A program made the translations under genes and the position numbers. The notes beneath the pieces were generated by a model that saw only the letters and a program-made list of their open reading frames with translations, was not told the DNA's origin and did not search any database. Below are positions 34,525-45,611 of a stretch of DNA of 64,000 nucleotides, one piece after another. The first letter of the stretch is position 1, and every line of letters begins with the position of its first letter. This DNA comes from Aplectana chamaeleonis. Its lineage: Eukaryota > Nematoda > Chromadorea > Rhabditida > Cosmocercidae. The stretch is taken from the NCBI GenBank assembly GCA_029168955.1, contig JAPDOI010000172.1:310001-374000 (forward strand), read 5' to 3'.

Positions 34525-36254
34525 CCCAGCAAATCTTGCGACCCCAAGGCTACGTATCGTTTTCATAATGTAATACCCCAGTGAAAAACTGCTCTGTGGC
34601 TTGAAAAGGCTTTTATCAGGTCAACCATCTAGCACGAGGAACAAAAGCGCCACGACAATTCAAGGCAACTCAAAAATTATGAACCCTTTTCCCGAGAGAT
34701 CCATTCAAAGGCGTGTACTGGAAGCGTCTTATTATAAAAGAGTTTTCGACAATAGAAACGCAAAAAGTGTCAATTACTCTAAGAAGGTTAAAGTACTAAA
34801 CTATGTATTCCAGACTTCCGAATTTCTGGCGTTTGTGTACCGCACATAACACACAAGGTTAGTCGTAGAAAAGAAGAAGATTGCTCCAGAACTATTTCAG
34901 CGAGGTTTTCCTCCAGAATTTGGGTGCTTTGTGTGGCACATTTGTTATACATTGTATTATAACCGCCTACCTAAGCAAAACTGGTGAAAAATTTGAATAC
35001 GGTTTCTTACGCTAACCCTGCCTTTAAAGCTGACATGGAGGGAAGGAAGAAAGCTGACATGCTGCAGAACTCGGTAACCTCGATGCTAAATCCCACCTCC
35101 CAGGTGATTTCGTTTTGAGGAAAACACAAAAGATGCCGATCACTTTGATCCACCAACTAATTTGATTGGTACTGATAAATCCCATATATTTGTTTTCACA
35201 GAAATTTCCTTCACCTTTTCCGCGGTCTAATATGGTACATATTTGTTCTTCGACAAGATCCTCTAAATTTTCTGTCTAGCTGAAATTTTATAACTTTTGT
35301 AGATTTATTTGAGACGTGGAATCTGAATTCGGCATCCAGTTTCAAACGCAAGGTCGGAATTGGTGGGAAACCTCGAAACTGAATATTTTCCGGAGCTGAA
35401 TCCGATATTGGGGGAATTGAAAGAAAATTTCGAACCGACGCTTCAATCTTACTTATCCTTGAGTTTCTACCCTCCGAGGAAAATCAAGGAAAGTTCCAAA
35501 CACATACAATATTCCATTAAAACCCAAGGTGTCCTAAACACACAAGATCTTATAAGAACCCTTTTCCACCCCAGTATCGAATACATTTCCCGTTTTCATA
35601 TATATTTTTAAGCAGCACTGCCTTACTAAAAATTGTCGAAAAAGGTTTAACGTCTTTTGTCTGTGCGAAAAGTGCAGCAGCAATTCGCAAAAAGCAAATG
35701 ATCGTACTTTGATGAACAAGCATTCTCTATTTGCGGCGACCATTTTCGGAGAGAGGAATAAAACTTTCACAGAAAGCAGAGTCCTATGTTCGGCTCTTGG
35801 TCAAAAATTATGTGTTAAGCTCCTGAATAGGATAAAAAATGTCTTCAAAAACAAAATGAGCTACGGCAATGCTCTTCCAAAAGAAGGAAAAGAAAAGCAA
35901 CATTTTCCCAGTACAGATTTTCCCAGAGACTCTTACAAGTTTCGGCTTCTTAAAGCATGTCTGACACTACATCAGCAGAGTCCGCCGAAGGCGGCAGGAG
36001 CAAAAGTATGCAGTGTTGACACATCCGAGAATCCGATAAATAGGAAAAACAACTGCGCTGCTTATCGCTAAATTGAATCTCTTTTGAGGTTGTCAAGGTG
36101 AGTAGAGCGAGAAATCGAGAAAATGAACAGAGATTTTGTTGTTACAGAAAACAACGACATAAATCACGAAGCTAACAAGCGACCAGACCGATGGCTTGCG
36201 ACAGGATACGCTAGTTGAAGTCACAAGCATATATACATACTAACCCATTTCCAC
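34525..36254. other. Unassigned sequence with one isolated TTAA-group end
   Basis: GCTAACCCTGCCTTTAA ending at about 35033 is a right-hand terminus of the TTAA group. Its only candidate partner is TTCAAGGCAGCGTCCGCCCA near 34290, which would give an element of about 750 bp containing N1. Open frames up to 120 codons (35709-36071) are unrecognised. Confidence 0.35.
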
Positions 36255-36748
36255 TTAAAGGCAGTGTTCACGATGAAAATCGTTTTTCTGTTTTTCAGCC
36301 TGTCTTGAAAACGGCCCCATGCTGATTCCAATGATGTCTCTGAAATCATACAAGACCTTCTGTGAACGCAGGTATGGTCCCTCAAAGATTGAGCTATGGA
36401 AACATGGTGGACGAGTTGTCTGAGGCTTGTAACTTCCGTCTTTTGCAGCCGATCTATGCGAGCTGACCTGAGTAAAGAGAATAGCTGAGAATGAAGGGAG
36501 GAACGGGGCTAATGATTGAAAATCATCGCTCATCTCACGATCTCGAGCATTCATTTGTTCACGTCGGTGGGCGTGTGATGCGCTTTTGGGGTTTTCAATG
36601 CGCTCGAAGTTGCAACTTCGGGCTCTTTTGGGGCTCTTCCTGGCTCGTTTTCATGCGTTCTTCCGACGTTAACGTTACAGAGTGTCCCTCCACTACCCAA
36701 TCCTAGTGGAATTTCGAAAACTTTTTTCATCGTGAACACTGCCTTTAG
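36255..36748. mobile_element. Family B TTAA element, copy B2 (uninterrupted)
   Basis: Begins TTAAAGGCAGTGTTCACGAT and ends ATCGTGAACACTGCCTTTAG, 494 bp. It is the empty-site counterpart of B1: the sequence ATACAAGACCTTCT occurs once, where B1 has the RTE flanked by two copies. Noncoding. Confidence 0.9.
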
Positions 36749-37665
36749 TTCATATTGTAGAAATCTAATAGAAGCGTCTCTCCCTGCAGACAGAACAAAA
36801 AAAGTAAATTGGAATTCGATGAATAAACTTGTCTGAGAGGAAAAATATCGACTGCAGTGACTTTGCATGGTGCAGTCCAAGCATCTACTTATCACTCAGA
36901 AGGGTTCGACAGGAGATCAATTTGCATGAGTTTCTAGACAACACATTCGCCACCTGCCGAGCGTGAGCGGTTGTGGTGCAATGAGTTTCATGCACACTGA
37001 TCTCCGACCAGCTGCTTCTCATTGATAGTAGATATGCAACTTTTGATGGGCTACACTGTATACTTGTTATCTGTAGGTAATTTTTTGGATGATGGATCGA
37101 TTCGGATAATGCCTTCTTGCATTTTCCGGATATTGGATCGTTTCGGATATTAACATTGTCCGAAGATTCGGATATCCGATCGGATAGTTTCGGATAATTT
37201 TTAGGACAAGACTGAGGCAAAAAGGTGAAAATTAAACCAAGTTTTCAAGGCAAACTGGAAACATCCATTATTGAACAAATAGCAGTTACTTCATTATATT
37301 TGGAGCACGTGCACATACAACCTTCACACTTCATATATGCATATTAATAAAAATATGTAAACAAATCTTCGATGCGACTATATCTTTGTAGGTAGGCATA
37401 TGTACATCAGGTTTAGTTCAGGACAACTAGGCAATAACAAACATGCAAAGCAACGATCCAAAAAAACTCCTACACTGAACAACTTAACCACGATATCCCG
37501 TCGGATATCCGAAAAGAAGTAAAGGATACTGAGTATACTGTACAAGATTTGAAAAAGTTCCTTCCACATGAAGAATCTGTCCGAAGGCATTTTCAACATT
37601 GGGTCTCTCATTTTTCTATACAGGATCTCCTATTCAACGATTGGTCGCTAATGCGTGGTAGTTTC
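36749..37665. other. Unassigned sequence with a GGATAT/ATATCC cluster
   Basis: Between 37085 and 37200 short palindromic words such as TTCGGATATCCGA, CGGATAGTTTCGGATAA and GGATATTGGATCGTTTCGG are clustered, and CGGATATCCG returns at about 37502. Function unknown; possibly the subterminal part of a decayed element. Confidence 0.45.
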
Positions 37666-38148
37666 TCTGAGGCAGTGTTCACGATAAATTCCTTTTTTTT
37701 TGAGTTTGTAGTGCGAAACACTATGCTGGCGAATGCTGGAGGGGATGGGGTCAAAGAAAGCAGCGAAAACGGTCCAGAAATCGATAAAAAACGACCGCAA
37801 AGAGAAGATTTCGTCAGCCCAGTACTCCTGCTTAGCCCGCACCGCTCCCCGTTCTGACGAGCTTGTGACGTCGCGAACGTTCTCGTTGGCGGATTGCCAA
37901 GCAACTCCTCCACAACAAACCTGTTCGATCTGAGTACATTTCGCCACTAACGCGCGCTTGCGGAAACTAGCAAGGCATGTAAGCTGGTCACCGTCCTAAA
38001 CCTGAACGTACATTACGAACCGCTATTTTTAGCTTATTCTGGGCGCTTTAATAGCTGTTTGGTGACACATTGATAGCTCACGACCGAACGATCCCACCTT
38101 GGAGTCGAACTAGAATATGATATTCGTCGTTAATAACACTGCCTTTAA
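37666..38148. mobile_element. TTAA-group element U3
   Basis: The left end TGAGGCAGTGTTCACGATAA and right end TTAATAACACTGCCTTTAA form a diverged inverted pair 483 bp apart. The interior is not shared with the other families. Confidence 0.65.
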
Positions 38149-38467
38149 TGGCCGCGCTAAGAGATGTTTCCAGAGTTGCAACGATCGGTAAGTTGACTCT
38201 GCGCCACAGATCGTGGCTCGACCTGAGCACTCCTTTAGGAGGGAATCCTATTCGATGTGCTACGCGTGGCAATCAGCAATAGCGATCGCAACCAGCGATA
38301 TAGCCAACTACACGTGGTCGATTTCTGAAAAGACAGAACGGTATTTTAGGGCGTGATAGGGGACGCCACATGGACATCCAAAAACAGTTGAAACCTCGAT
38401 TTGTCTTCCTATCTTAGGAATTTTGATCAAATTCACCCATCGCCGCGATGAGATCGCGTTATTTCCC

Positions 38468-38722
38468 ATGGATAGTTCTGCGACGAAATTCGCGCAACAA
38501 TAATGAGAAATGGATGGCGGGCTCTAGGGGGTCGTTTATACTTCCGCCGCCCAGCGACGCGGCGAAGTGCATTCCGATGGTATTGATCAGGCGGGGCCGC
38601 ACGATCAAAATTATACAATCGCACTTCTCCGCGCCGCCCGGCGGCGGAGGTATAAACCATACTTAAAGCTGCGTAGCCGCTCCCTGCCCCTCATCGTGGC
38701 GGCGCGACTTTTGCGACTGGCG
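38468..38722. repeat. GC-rich foldback Z
   Basis: GTTTATACTTCCGCCGCC with GCGGCGAAGTGC on the left pairs with GCACTTCTCCGCGCCGCC and CGGCGGAGGTATAAAC on the right. Weaker pairing extends the arms to about 100 bp. The core stem is about 40 bp, much more GC-rich than its flanks. Confidence 0.65.
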
Positions 38723-38873
38723 GCCACTATACAGAAGTCTTTACTCTGCATTGCACAACAATGCGACAATATAGTTCGCGTACGCTCTTCTTTTTAATAG
38801 TTTTCCGCTTCAACATTTATATAAACGAAGCTGCTTCAAAAGTGATGGATAAGAAACACATCATGCGAGAACG

Positions 38874-39019
38874 TACAGTAGGCACGAACCGTACTGATAC
38901 TTTGAGTTCCCTACTGTGCGTCTGCGCACATTTGGCGCACGTGTATAACCAAAGCTACCGTGTTTGAGCCAATGTGCAACAAGGAACGCAAAGTATCAAA
39001 ACGATCCGTGTCCACTGTA
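38874..39019. mobile_element. Family F foldback element, copy F3
   Basis: TACAGTAGGCACGAACC at the left and GTGTCCACTGTA at the right enclose TGATACTTTGAGTTCCCTAC and AAGGAACGCAAAGTATCAAA, the paired arm landmarks of F1 and F4. More diverged in the loop. Confidence 0.7.
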
Positions 39020-39373
39020 TGTTGTGCGACTTCTAGCAAGGTCAGAACGCGGCTGTTTCGCATCGAACGCTCTGTGCAGCATTAACAGAGGATGTCGCTG
39101 GTTTTGGAGATACCGGAATGGTTAGAGAACTTATGAGGACGTTTAAAGGCAATGTTCACGATAGAAGGTTTTCGAGAACACTGAAAAAATCTGTTCTGCT
39201 CAAAGACAATTCGAAACTGCGAAGGTTGCGAGGCGAAAGATACGCAAAAATGGTTATTACATCGTAACTATGCTAGCTTGTGCATAGGTGCACAACGCTG
39301 CCCGTAGAAAATCAGATTTCGTGCTGTGTCTGGACAAAAATCTGTGACGTGCACAGCAATTACTTAGGTGGTT

Positions 39374-39920
39374 TTAAAGGCAGTGGTCACGATGGAAAAC
39401 GTCATCGAAAAAACTACAAAAATCAGCTTAGATCCAAAACAGCTGAAAAGCCAGGAAGGTAGAGCGGTGAAAAACGGGCTAGCCTTAGAGTTTCTAGGGC
39501 TCAAGGATGCCAGTTTTCGCACACGTATACAGCGCCGCCCAAAGAGATCGCAGTCTCATGACGAGCAGTCAAAAATCATCGACATTCAGAGGAAGAAATA
39601 AATGCAAATTTACCGAATAAAAAGAGTTGAACAATGGAAGCAAGCACTTCAGTCAATATTTTTGACTAGATGAGTCAACGTTCATTGAGTGAGTATCAAC
39701 TTCAAGCCAGCTGATGTTCTTTATATTAAAGATCATCGATGCCGATGATGTGGAGTGGGCTCGTCCACCATCAAAGGACAGGAAAGTTCAGGCTTCAAAT
39801 TTGGCCCAAAACAGCGGGTGTTTCGCGATTTTTTCTGATAGGTTCTACTACTCGATACCCAGAAAAGGGTTCAGAGACGAGAAGAAGAGAAGCAAATTTG
39901 ATCGCGACCACTGCCTTTAG
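39374..39920 (+). mobile_element. Family A TTAA element, copy A3
   Basis: Begins TTAAAGGCAGTGGTCACGAT and ends ATCGCGACCACTGCCTTTAG, 547 bp, same orientation as A1 and close to it throughout. It contains the open frame 39392-39601. Confidence 0.9.
39392..39601 (+). other. Conserved 69-codon open frame inside A3
   Basis: Same position and exact length as 20722-20931. The product begins MENVIEKTTKISLD and ends IIDIQRKK. The two share most residues, including EGRAVKNGL and KRSQSH, with substitutions but no length change. Whether this is coding or a chance open frame in two young copies cannot be decided from two sequences. Confidence 0.3.
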
Positions 39921-40253
39921 AGCACACAGAAACAATTTTTTACAGAAAACAAACACGAAAGTGTTAGTGTAAACTAATGTAAACAATGGTTCTCGAAATA
40001 AGCCAAGTCGACGAGCAGAAGTCATTTATTGAATATCTATCAGTCTCGAGCCAGCTGATGACCCATGGTACAACAAATAATCGACTCCGTGCACTAGGCT
40101 CGTCCAACAGAAAAAACGAACGATTTCTGATCGCTAAATTCACCCCAAATCAACTTTTGCTGTTCCTTTATATATTCCGTACTAAACTGAGCCAAAACGA
40201 GACTTTACTAAGAAAAACCCGACAACCTCATTCCATAGTGAACACTTCCTTAA

Positions 40254-40904
40254 ACCTTCCAAATCTTTGTACACCGCGCGAAGTCGTACGCCCTGTTGAC
40301 AACTTCGGTGAGGTGCGCATCTGAGCTGTAAACTTCTTTAACTCGTTTTTGCGTGAGCATTGGCAAGTTCTTATTGATAGTTGTGGTAATTATGTTTTTG
40401 TTGTGATGTTGATACTCTTTTTGTATTGCATTCTGATAGAAGTTTCAAAATAATCAATTCAAACCAAACACGCAAATATAAACATCGATACATATGACTG
40501 AGCTTCAGTATCAAGGGAAAACGCAGTCGTGTGTGCAAGTAGCCAGAATAATAATGAATTCTGAACAAAAACACAAAAGGTTTTCCAAACATATGAACTC
40601 TGCGGAAATGGAGTGCCCATTCTTCATCAAGCAAAACCTCCCAATATGAAATTTCTTCGAGAGATTTTGAGAGCCTCATTATCGCAAAGCTCGCAGCCTC
40701 TATTAATGGGCCTGGGATAAATCTGAGAGTAATGAGTGGATTGCTAGAAAATCCTCTGTGTATGCTGCAGAACCGGATGAACAGAAGAAGGTCCGCGGGG
40801 GATGACAAGCCTAGCGCAGGCGAGCGCGCTGCGTGCGATCAATATCATTGATTGATATTTTTCATAGCGCTTCCTTTTCTCCAATTTACAAGTGTTTGCT
40901 TTCA
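40254..40904. other. Unassigned sequence
   Basis: A minus-strand open frame of 145 codons (40371-40808) has hydrophobic stretches but no recognised domain or conserved motif. No gene is called. Confidence 0.3.
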
Positions 40905-41060
40905 TGTACCCTCTATAAAACGTCGTAATTCACATCATTCGAGGTACGAGCGGCGCGCGCGACGCCTCGGCATCCGTCTGCCCTACGCTCTCCCACTGTC
41001 TCTAACCACCGCTCCGCACCAGCACGCGTAGGAACCAAGTGAACTGGGCCGTTTGATAGC
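40905..41060 (-). repeat. Repeat N, copy N2
   Basis: Reverse complement of N1 over its full length, including TACCCTCTATAAAACGTCG, GAGCGGCGCGCGCGACGCC and CACCAGCACGCGTAGGAACC. N1 and N2 face each other across 6.4 kb containing B2, U3, F3 and U4. Confidence 0.65.
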
Positions 41061-42551
41061 CCTGTACTCAGCGGTTGCAGTTCAGTGTTTCACTTTAGAA
41101 TCGAAACTCACTGACGACATGAGATTGAGCCACTATGCTGTATTATCTCGTCCCCAACCGCCTTCAATACTTTTTGGGGTATAGGGGTTACTTTAATTGA
41201 ACGGAAGGTTACGAGCCTGCGGCTAACTCTCTTTTTCGTACCCGTTTCTGGTATGATAGCTCGAGCACTCCCTACTAAAAAGAGCATATCAAGCTATGGA
41301 TACTCCTTCTTCTGGTGGCTCCTAGCGCTCTGACTAATCGTTTTCTCCCTTATTCGTACTGTTACCGCAAATACATCAGGGACTATCCCAAACGGAGGGG
41401 GAGAGCACTCACGTAAAATCATAAATGAAATGAACCACCCCATAGAAATGAATGGAAAGCCTGATAAAAGATGAATGATGCTGCTATCGCTCCAGCCGCG
41501 AAGCGGCTGGAGAGGTTTGGTTTTGCCTAGGCCTTGTGATCGCTTAGGAATTTATAAAAGAGTTTATAGAATCTTTAAAATAGAATTTCTGAAGATTTCC
41601 TTCTGAATATAAGTGAAGGGGTCCAGAAGACACCTGCTGTCCAAATTTCAGCAGAATCGGTTCACAAATAAAAATCAATCATTGCTGTTAATGAAGTTCT
41701 ATAGAAATACTTCGATTAATAGCGTTATAGATCGGTGGTTCATTTCATTTCTGACTTTTACTTGAGAGCCCCCGCCCGTTTAGGATAGTACCATACATCA
41801 TTCGTGACGGTCATTTCGAATATTATTCACAGATACGGTCAACATGATTTCGAATGCTTTTTTCCATATATTCTGCAACGAACCCCCATTCAGACTCGCA
41901 GCTAACCGTCAAGGCGGCCGCGTGGTGGAACTCGCCCAATGCTTAGGCTATTTCTGGAAATTGGGGAGCAGGTTGGAACGTCCGGAAGCGCGGAACTCTT
42001 TGAATGTGTAAGAAACCCTCTATTAATTTGAGAGAAAAGCGCTTCCCAATCTAGATTGCATAGCTGTGCTGTCGAGTGGGCGTGGTGGGCGAAGTGTGCG
42101 GCACACGACCTCCTCGTCATCTAACCTGGGCTGGGATTCATGAACGCATCGGCAAACATTTAACCAGCGATTCGCCAAAGGCCAACCCATGTTGGTTTCG
42201 GAACCAACATGATTCGTCGTGAATCACCGGGTAATTGCGGTGCACGCATTTAGGTCTTTGCAGCATTTTTCAGCGTCCTTTTCAAATAGACTTTTTTTGC
42301 GATTCAGTGTTCAGTGTGATTGCACAGGCCAGCCAAACCGAATCAAACCACCGCTTTGGAGATGCGGTTACGTGGGACACAGGAGTAGCCCTGTCCTGAC
42401 CAAACCTAGCGACGATGAATCGCTGCTTTGCGAACGTTTCCAACTAAACCCTTTTGAGACCGTGGGTTTAGCTTGCATGAATCCCAGCCCTGATGGCTTC
42501 AGCCCCTTGCCCAAAATCGGGCAAGCTTTCGCGTGGGACGACATTCCGCAT
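41061..42551. other. Unassigned sequence with two short inverted pairs
   Basis: GGGCTGGGATTCATG (42128-42142) is perfectly complementary to CATGAATCCCAGCCC (42476-42490), 363 bp overall. CATGTTGGTT pairs with AACCAACATG in a tight hairpin at 42189-42212. The first kilobase has nothing recognisable. Confidence 0.45.
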
Positions 42552-43404
42552 CAGGGGTATCGTGAACGATTTACCGCGGTTTTTCGGTAAAATTTAATTC
42601 GCCGATTTACCGTGTTTTTCTCTCATTGAACTTCTTATGTTTTCTTTTGATGTTCCAACGTTTATCTTTTCGAAAAGAGATCTTGATGCCTCCATTCACG
42701 TGTAGTCGTACTCTTCATCGCTTATCGAAGCGGTTAAGAGAATAGAATCGAATCCGTTCCAACCAAAAAAAAAATCGAATCGGGAAGAACGTTTTCTCAC
42801 CCGGTTCAAGGCAGGGCCGCGATAGAATGGATTCCCGATTTTTTCTCGAGAGAAAGCCTAGATCTGATCCTTATTATAGCGAAATATCCGAAAAGATTGC
42901 TGCAACAGCATTAAAACAAATTAGAAGGTCCTCTCTGCTCTGGCACTTAACCCTTTTGGGCAGGCGTTTCAAAATTGTTAGAAAGCTTTCACAACCGAGG
43001 CGTTTTATATTCCTTATATCAATTTCTTATTGAGTTTTGCCGATTTTGTAGTCAAGAAGGTTAGCCGAAGTGTTCCTATATCCGGCGAACCTAAAAACCT
43101 TTCATAATAACGAATCCCGTCTCAGAAACAACCAGAGGTTTATTGAGAATCGGTCATTTCGGGATGTAATTTTTTGAAGTTTATTGGCATCTGATTGTTA
43201 GGAATCAGTGATTGAGTGGCTTGCCATGTAAAATATGTGATACTAAGTTCCTCCTTTCATGAAGGTTCTCTGAAATTTGTTTGGTTGTTCACGGAATTTG
43301 TTGAGAAATCGAGATCCAAAAATTTTTACCGTATTTACCGAAAAAAATTCTCGATAAAAAGTTTCGGTGAAAAATTTACCGTGAAAAATTACCGCACACC
43401 CCTG
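42552..43404. mobile_element. hAT-like non-autonomous element P
   Basis: The left end CAGGGGTATCGTGAACGATT and the right end, read inward, CAGGGGTGTGCGGTAATTTT start with the CAGGGGTR typical of hAT termini. Subterminal regions carry repeated TTTACCG motifs on both sides. Flanks TTCCGCAT (42544-42551) and TTCAGCAC (43405-43412) match at 6 of 8 positions, consistent with a decayed 8-bp target duplication. The interior (853 bp) has no transposase-like frame. Confidence 0.65.
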
Positions 43405-44556
43405 TTCAGCACCCATAGAGATTTGGGATGCATATCACCGGCTAATGGAAATCTTCTACCAGCCGAGGAGAATCGATAGGTTACCAGGTTAAGGATCCTG
43501 ATTCGAATAGCCTTATTGCTGGCGAAGGCGGAGTTATGCTAACACTTTTGCCGATGTTTCTGTCATTAAGTATGTATCCTGAATCGATTTTTTATCCCTT
43601 GCACATGAAAATAAAGGGATATTCGAATTTTTAATTGTTTGAGAAGTGAATTATTTATATCAGTTCCCTTCAAAATCCAACACTGCTGCTTAATAACGCT
43701 TTCTGTCTTAGCGTAGCCTTATCACTTATCAAAAATCGTCTTACGCTGAGATTATGATTCAAGCGCCTCGCAGAATTTGAGTCCAAAGGTTCAAGTTTGC
43801 ACAACAATCTGGCTGGGTAAGATATTTCTTTGCACTAATGCGAACTATGAAAACAAATTTTAATATTTCAAAAGATTGGATTTCGTATACGTATGTGAAC
43901 ACACCAATTTAAAGCAGGACATACCAAGGAACTCGAAAATTTGCGAGTGAGTAAACCCCACAAATCAAACAAGAAAAAATTAATTCAGGAAAGGAACAAA
44001 ACATTAAAGTTCTCAGAACTTTTAGAATAACTTGATTCCCAGCAATCTCTAACAAAATCAACTTTAATTCGACTAATTTAGCTTGAAACCAGTTCATTTC
44101 AACTAAGCATCAACTTCTGCCAGTGACTATCAACTATGAATTGTCTTCAAAACAACGGTATACCCACATTGCGCTCATCCACGAGGGAAAACAACTCAAA
44201 ATCCACTTCGCGGTCCGATTCGAAATGATATAACGGTAGAAACAAGCTTTGATTCACTCAAAGTGCAGTTTGAATGCCGGTTTCGAAACAAGGAAGATTC
44301 TCGATTCCAATCACTAATACACTCACATTGCTCCTGATCTTCTGTTTCCTCTTATTTTCATATTACCTTATTTGGTTTTTTCTTCTGATCCTTTTATCAA
44401 AGTTTATTGAAGTCTTTTTCTATCTAACTTTTTTTGAGCTCTCAGCCCTGGTGGCTTTCAAGCCGAAATTTGATAAAAAATCCGAAGTACAGACTACGTG
44501 CATTCCCCACAATTCCTTCTAGCTGAACACCAATGTTGTCAAAGTTATATGGACAT
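43405..44556. other. Unassigned AT-rich sequence
   Basis: A plus-strand frame at 44274-44522 encodes mostly Leu/Phe/Ile residues. It could mimic membrane segments, but that composition is expected of T-rich DNA. No gene is supported. Confidence 0.35.
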
Positions 44557-45167
44557 TTCTAAAATTTGAAAGGTTAGGATTTGGCATTGTTCTTAAATGT
44601 CGTGAAATTGTTTAATTGGATTTGGCTTTTAACTTGATTTCTTAAATGTAGTGAAATTATTGACTTGATTTGGCTGATGATGGTATTTGTAGACATCGTA
44701 CTCATTAAAATATTTGAGAAAAAAAGTGAGAATGCTGCTAATGGATTTGGCACGCGCTCTAACAATTATCAGAGTCAAATCACGCGTCAGAAGGAGTTTT
44801 GAGTCGAGCGCGATTTGGATCAAATCAGAACAAGAATAAGTCCAGCAACAAAAACCTTCTCATACAATGTGAACCGTGAAAGCGTTGAGGACACAAATAC
44901 TACCATGAGAAATACTTCTGACATGTGATTTGACTCTGATAATTGATAGGACGCGTGCCAAATCCATTCCATTAGCAGCAATCTCACATTTTTCTCAAAC
45001 ATTTTAATGATTACTATGTCTACAAATACCATCATCAGCCAAATCAAGTCAATAATTTCACTACATTTAAGAAATCAAGTTAAAAGCCAAATCCAGTAAA
45101 ACAATTTCTTGACATTTAAGAACAATGCCAAAACCCTAACCTTTTTTGCAGAGCCCAATTTTAGAAA
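44557..45167. repeat. Long palindrome O (240-250-bp arms)
   Basis: The left arm (44557-44793) and right arm (44917-45167) are close reverse complements. Paired landmarks are GGATTTGGCATTGTTCTTAA, ATTGACTTGATTTGGCTGAT, GATGGTATTTGTAGACAT, GGATTTGGCACGCG and CAATTATCAGAGTCAAATCA. The spacer is about 123 bp. The arms differ by small indels and point changes. Transcription across it would give a long double-stranded hairpin. It is either a foldback transposon or a recent inverted duplication. Confidence 0.85.
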
Positions 45168-45329
45168 TTTCACAGCTTTTTCCGAGGGTTTCCTTCTACA
45201 ATATCGTCAACCTCTGGAGGAGGAGCCGCGATGCTGTTATGACAGCTTTATTATAAAAGTCAAGTTGATGTTTTTGAGGAAACATAGTGGTAGAAATGGA
45301 GGAAGAACCGCTCTTCTGCTATGATAGCA

Positions 45330-45404
45330 AGGTAATATGTATGTAGCTGCATCGCAGGATAATATGTAGCTGCATTGCGGGGTAATATGTAGCTGCATCG
45401 CGGC
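45330..45404. repeat. Short tandem repeat (three units of about 24 bp)
   Basis: Three copies of GGTAATATGTAGCTGCATCG with small variations and one insertion of GTAT. It lies 200 bp before the large minisatellite. Confidence 0.8.
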
Positions 45405-45611
45405 TTCCTAGAGATAGAATACAAGGCATATACTTTTTGAATTTAAAAGTCGAAAAAATGAAGAAATGAGTTTCAAAATGACACAATTGTACAGGATAAG
45501 TCGCTCTAGCCAAATCTCACCGGTTATTGCGGATGTCGCTCGTCTGTGCTGGTCCAGACGTCTGACTCGGAGGCATAACTTGCAGTGTTACGGTGTCCTG
45601 GAAATTGAACT

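Larger units (their letters stand above)
39143..40253. mobile_element. TTAA-group element U4 hosting nested A3
   Basis: The left end TTAAAGGCAATGTTCACGAT and the right end ATAGTGAACACTTCCTTAA are inverted partners. The only other complete element between them is A3. Removing A3 leaves a host of about 560 bp, a normal length for this group. The pairing is inferred because no second copy of the host interior is present here. Confidence 0.5.

Noticed and set aside
42219..42590. 123-codon plus-strand frame
   Set aside because: It runs across the left end of element P and has no recognisable domain.
43470..43530. GATTCGAAT B-box-like word suggesting a tRNA
   Set aside because: No T-stem or acceptor pairing around it.
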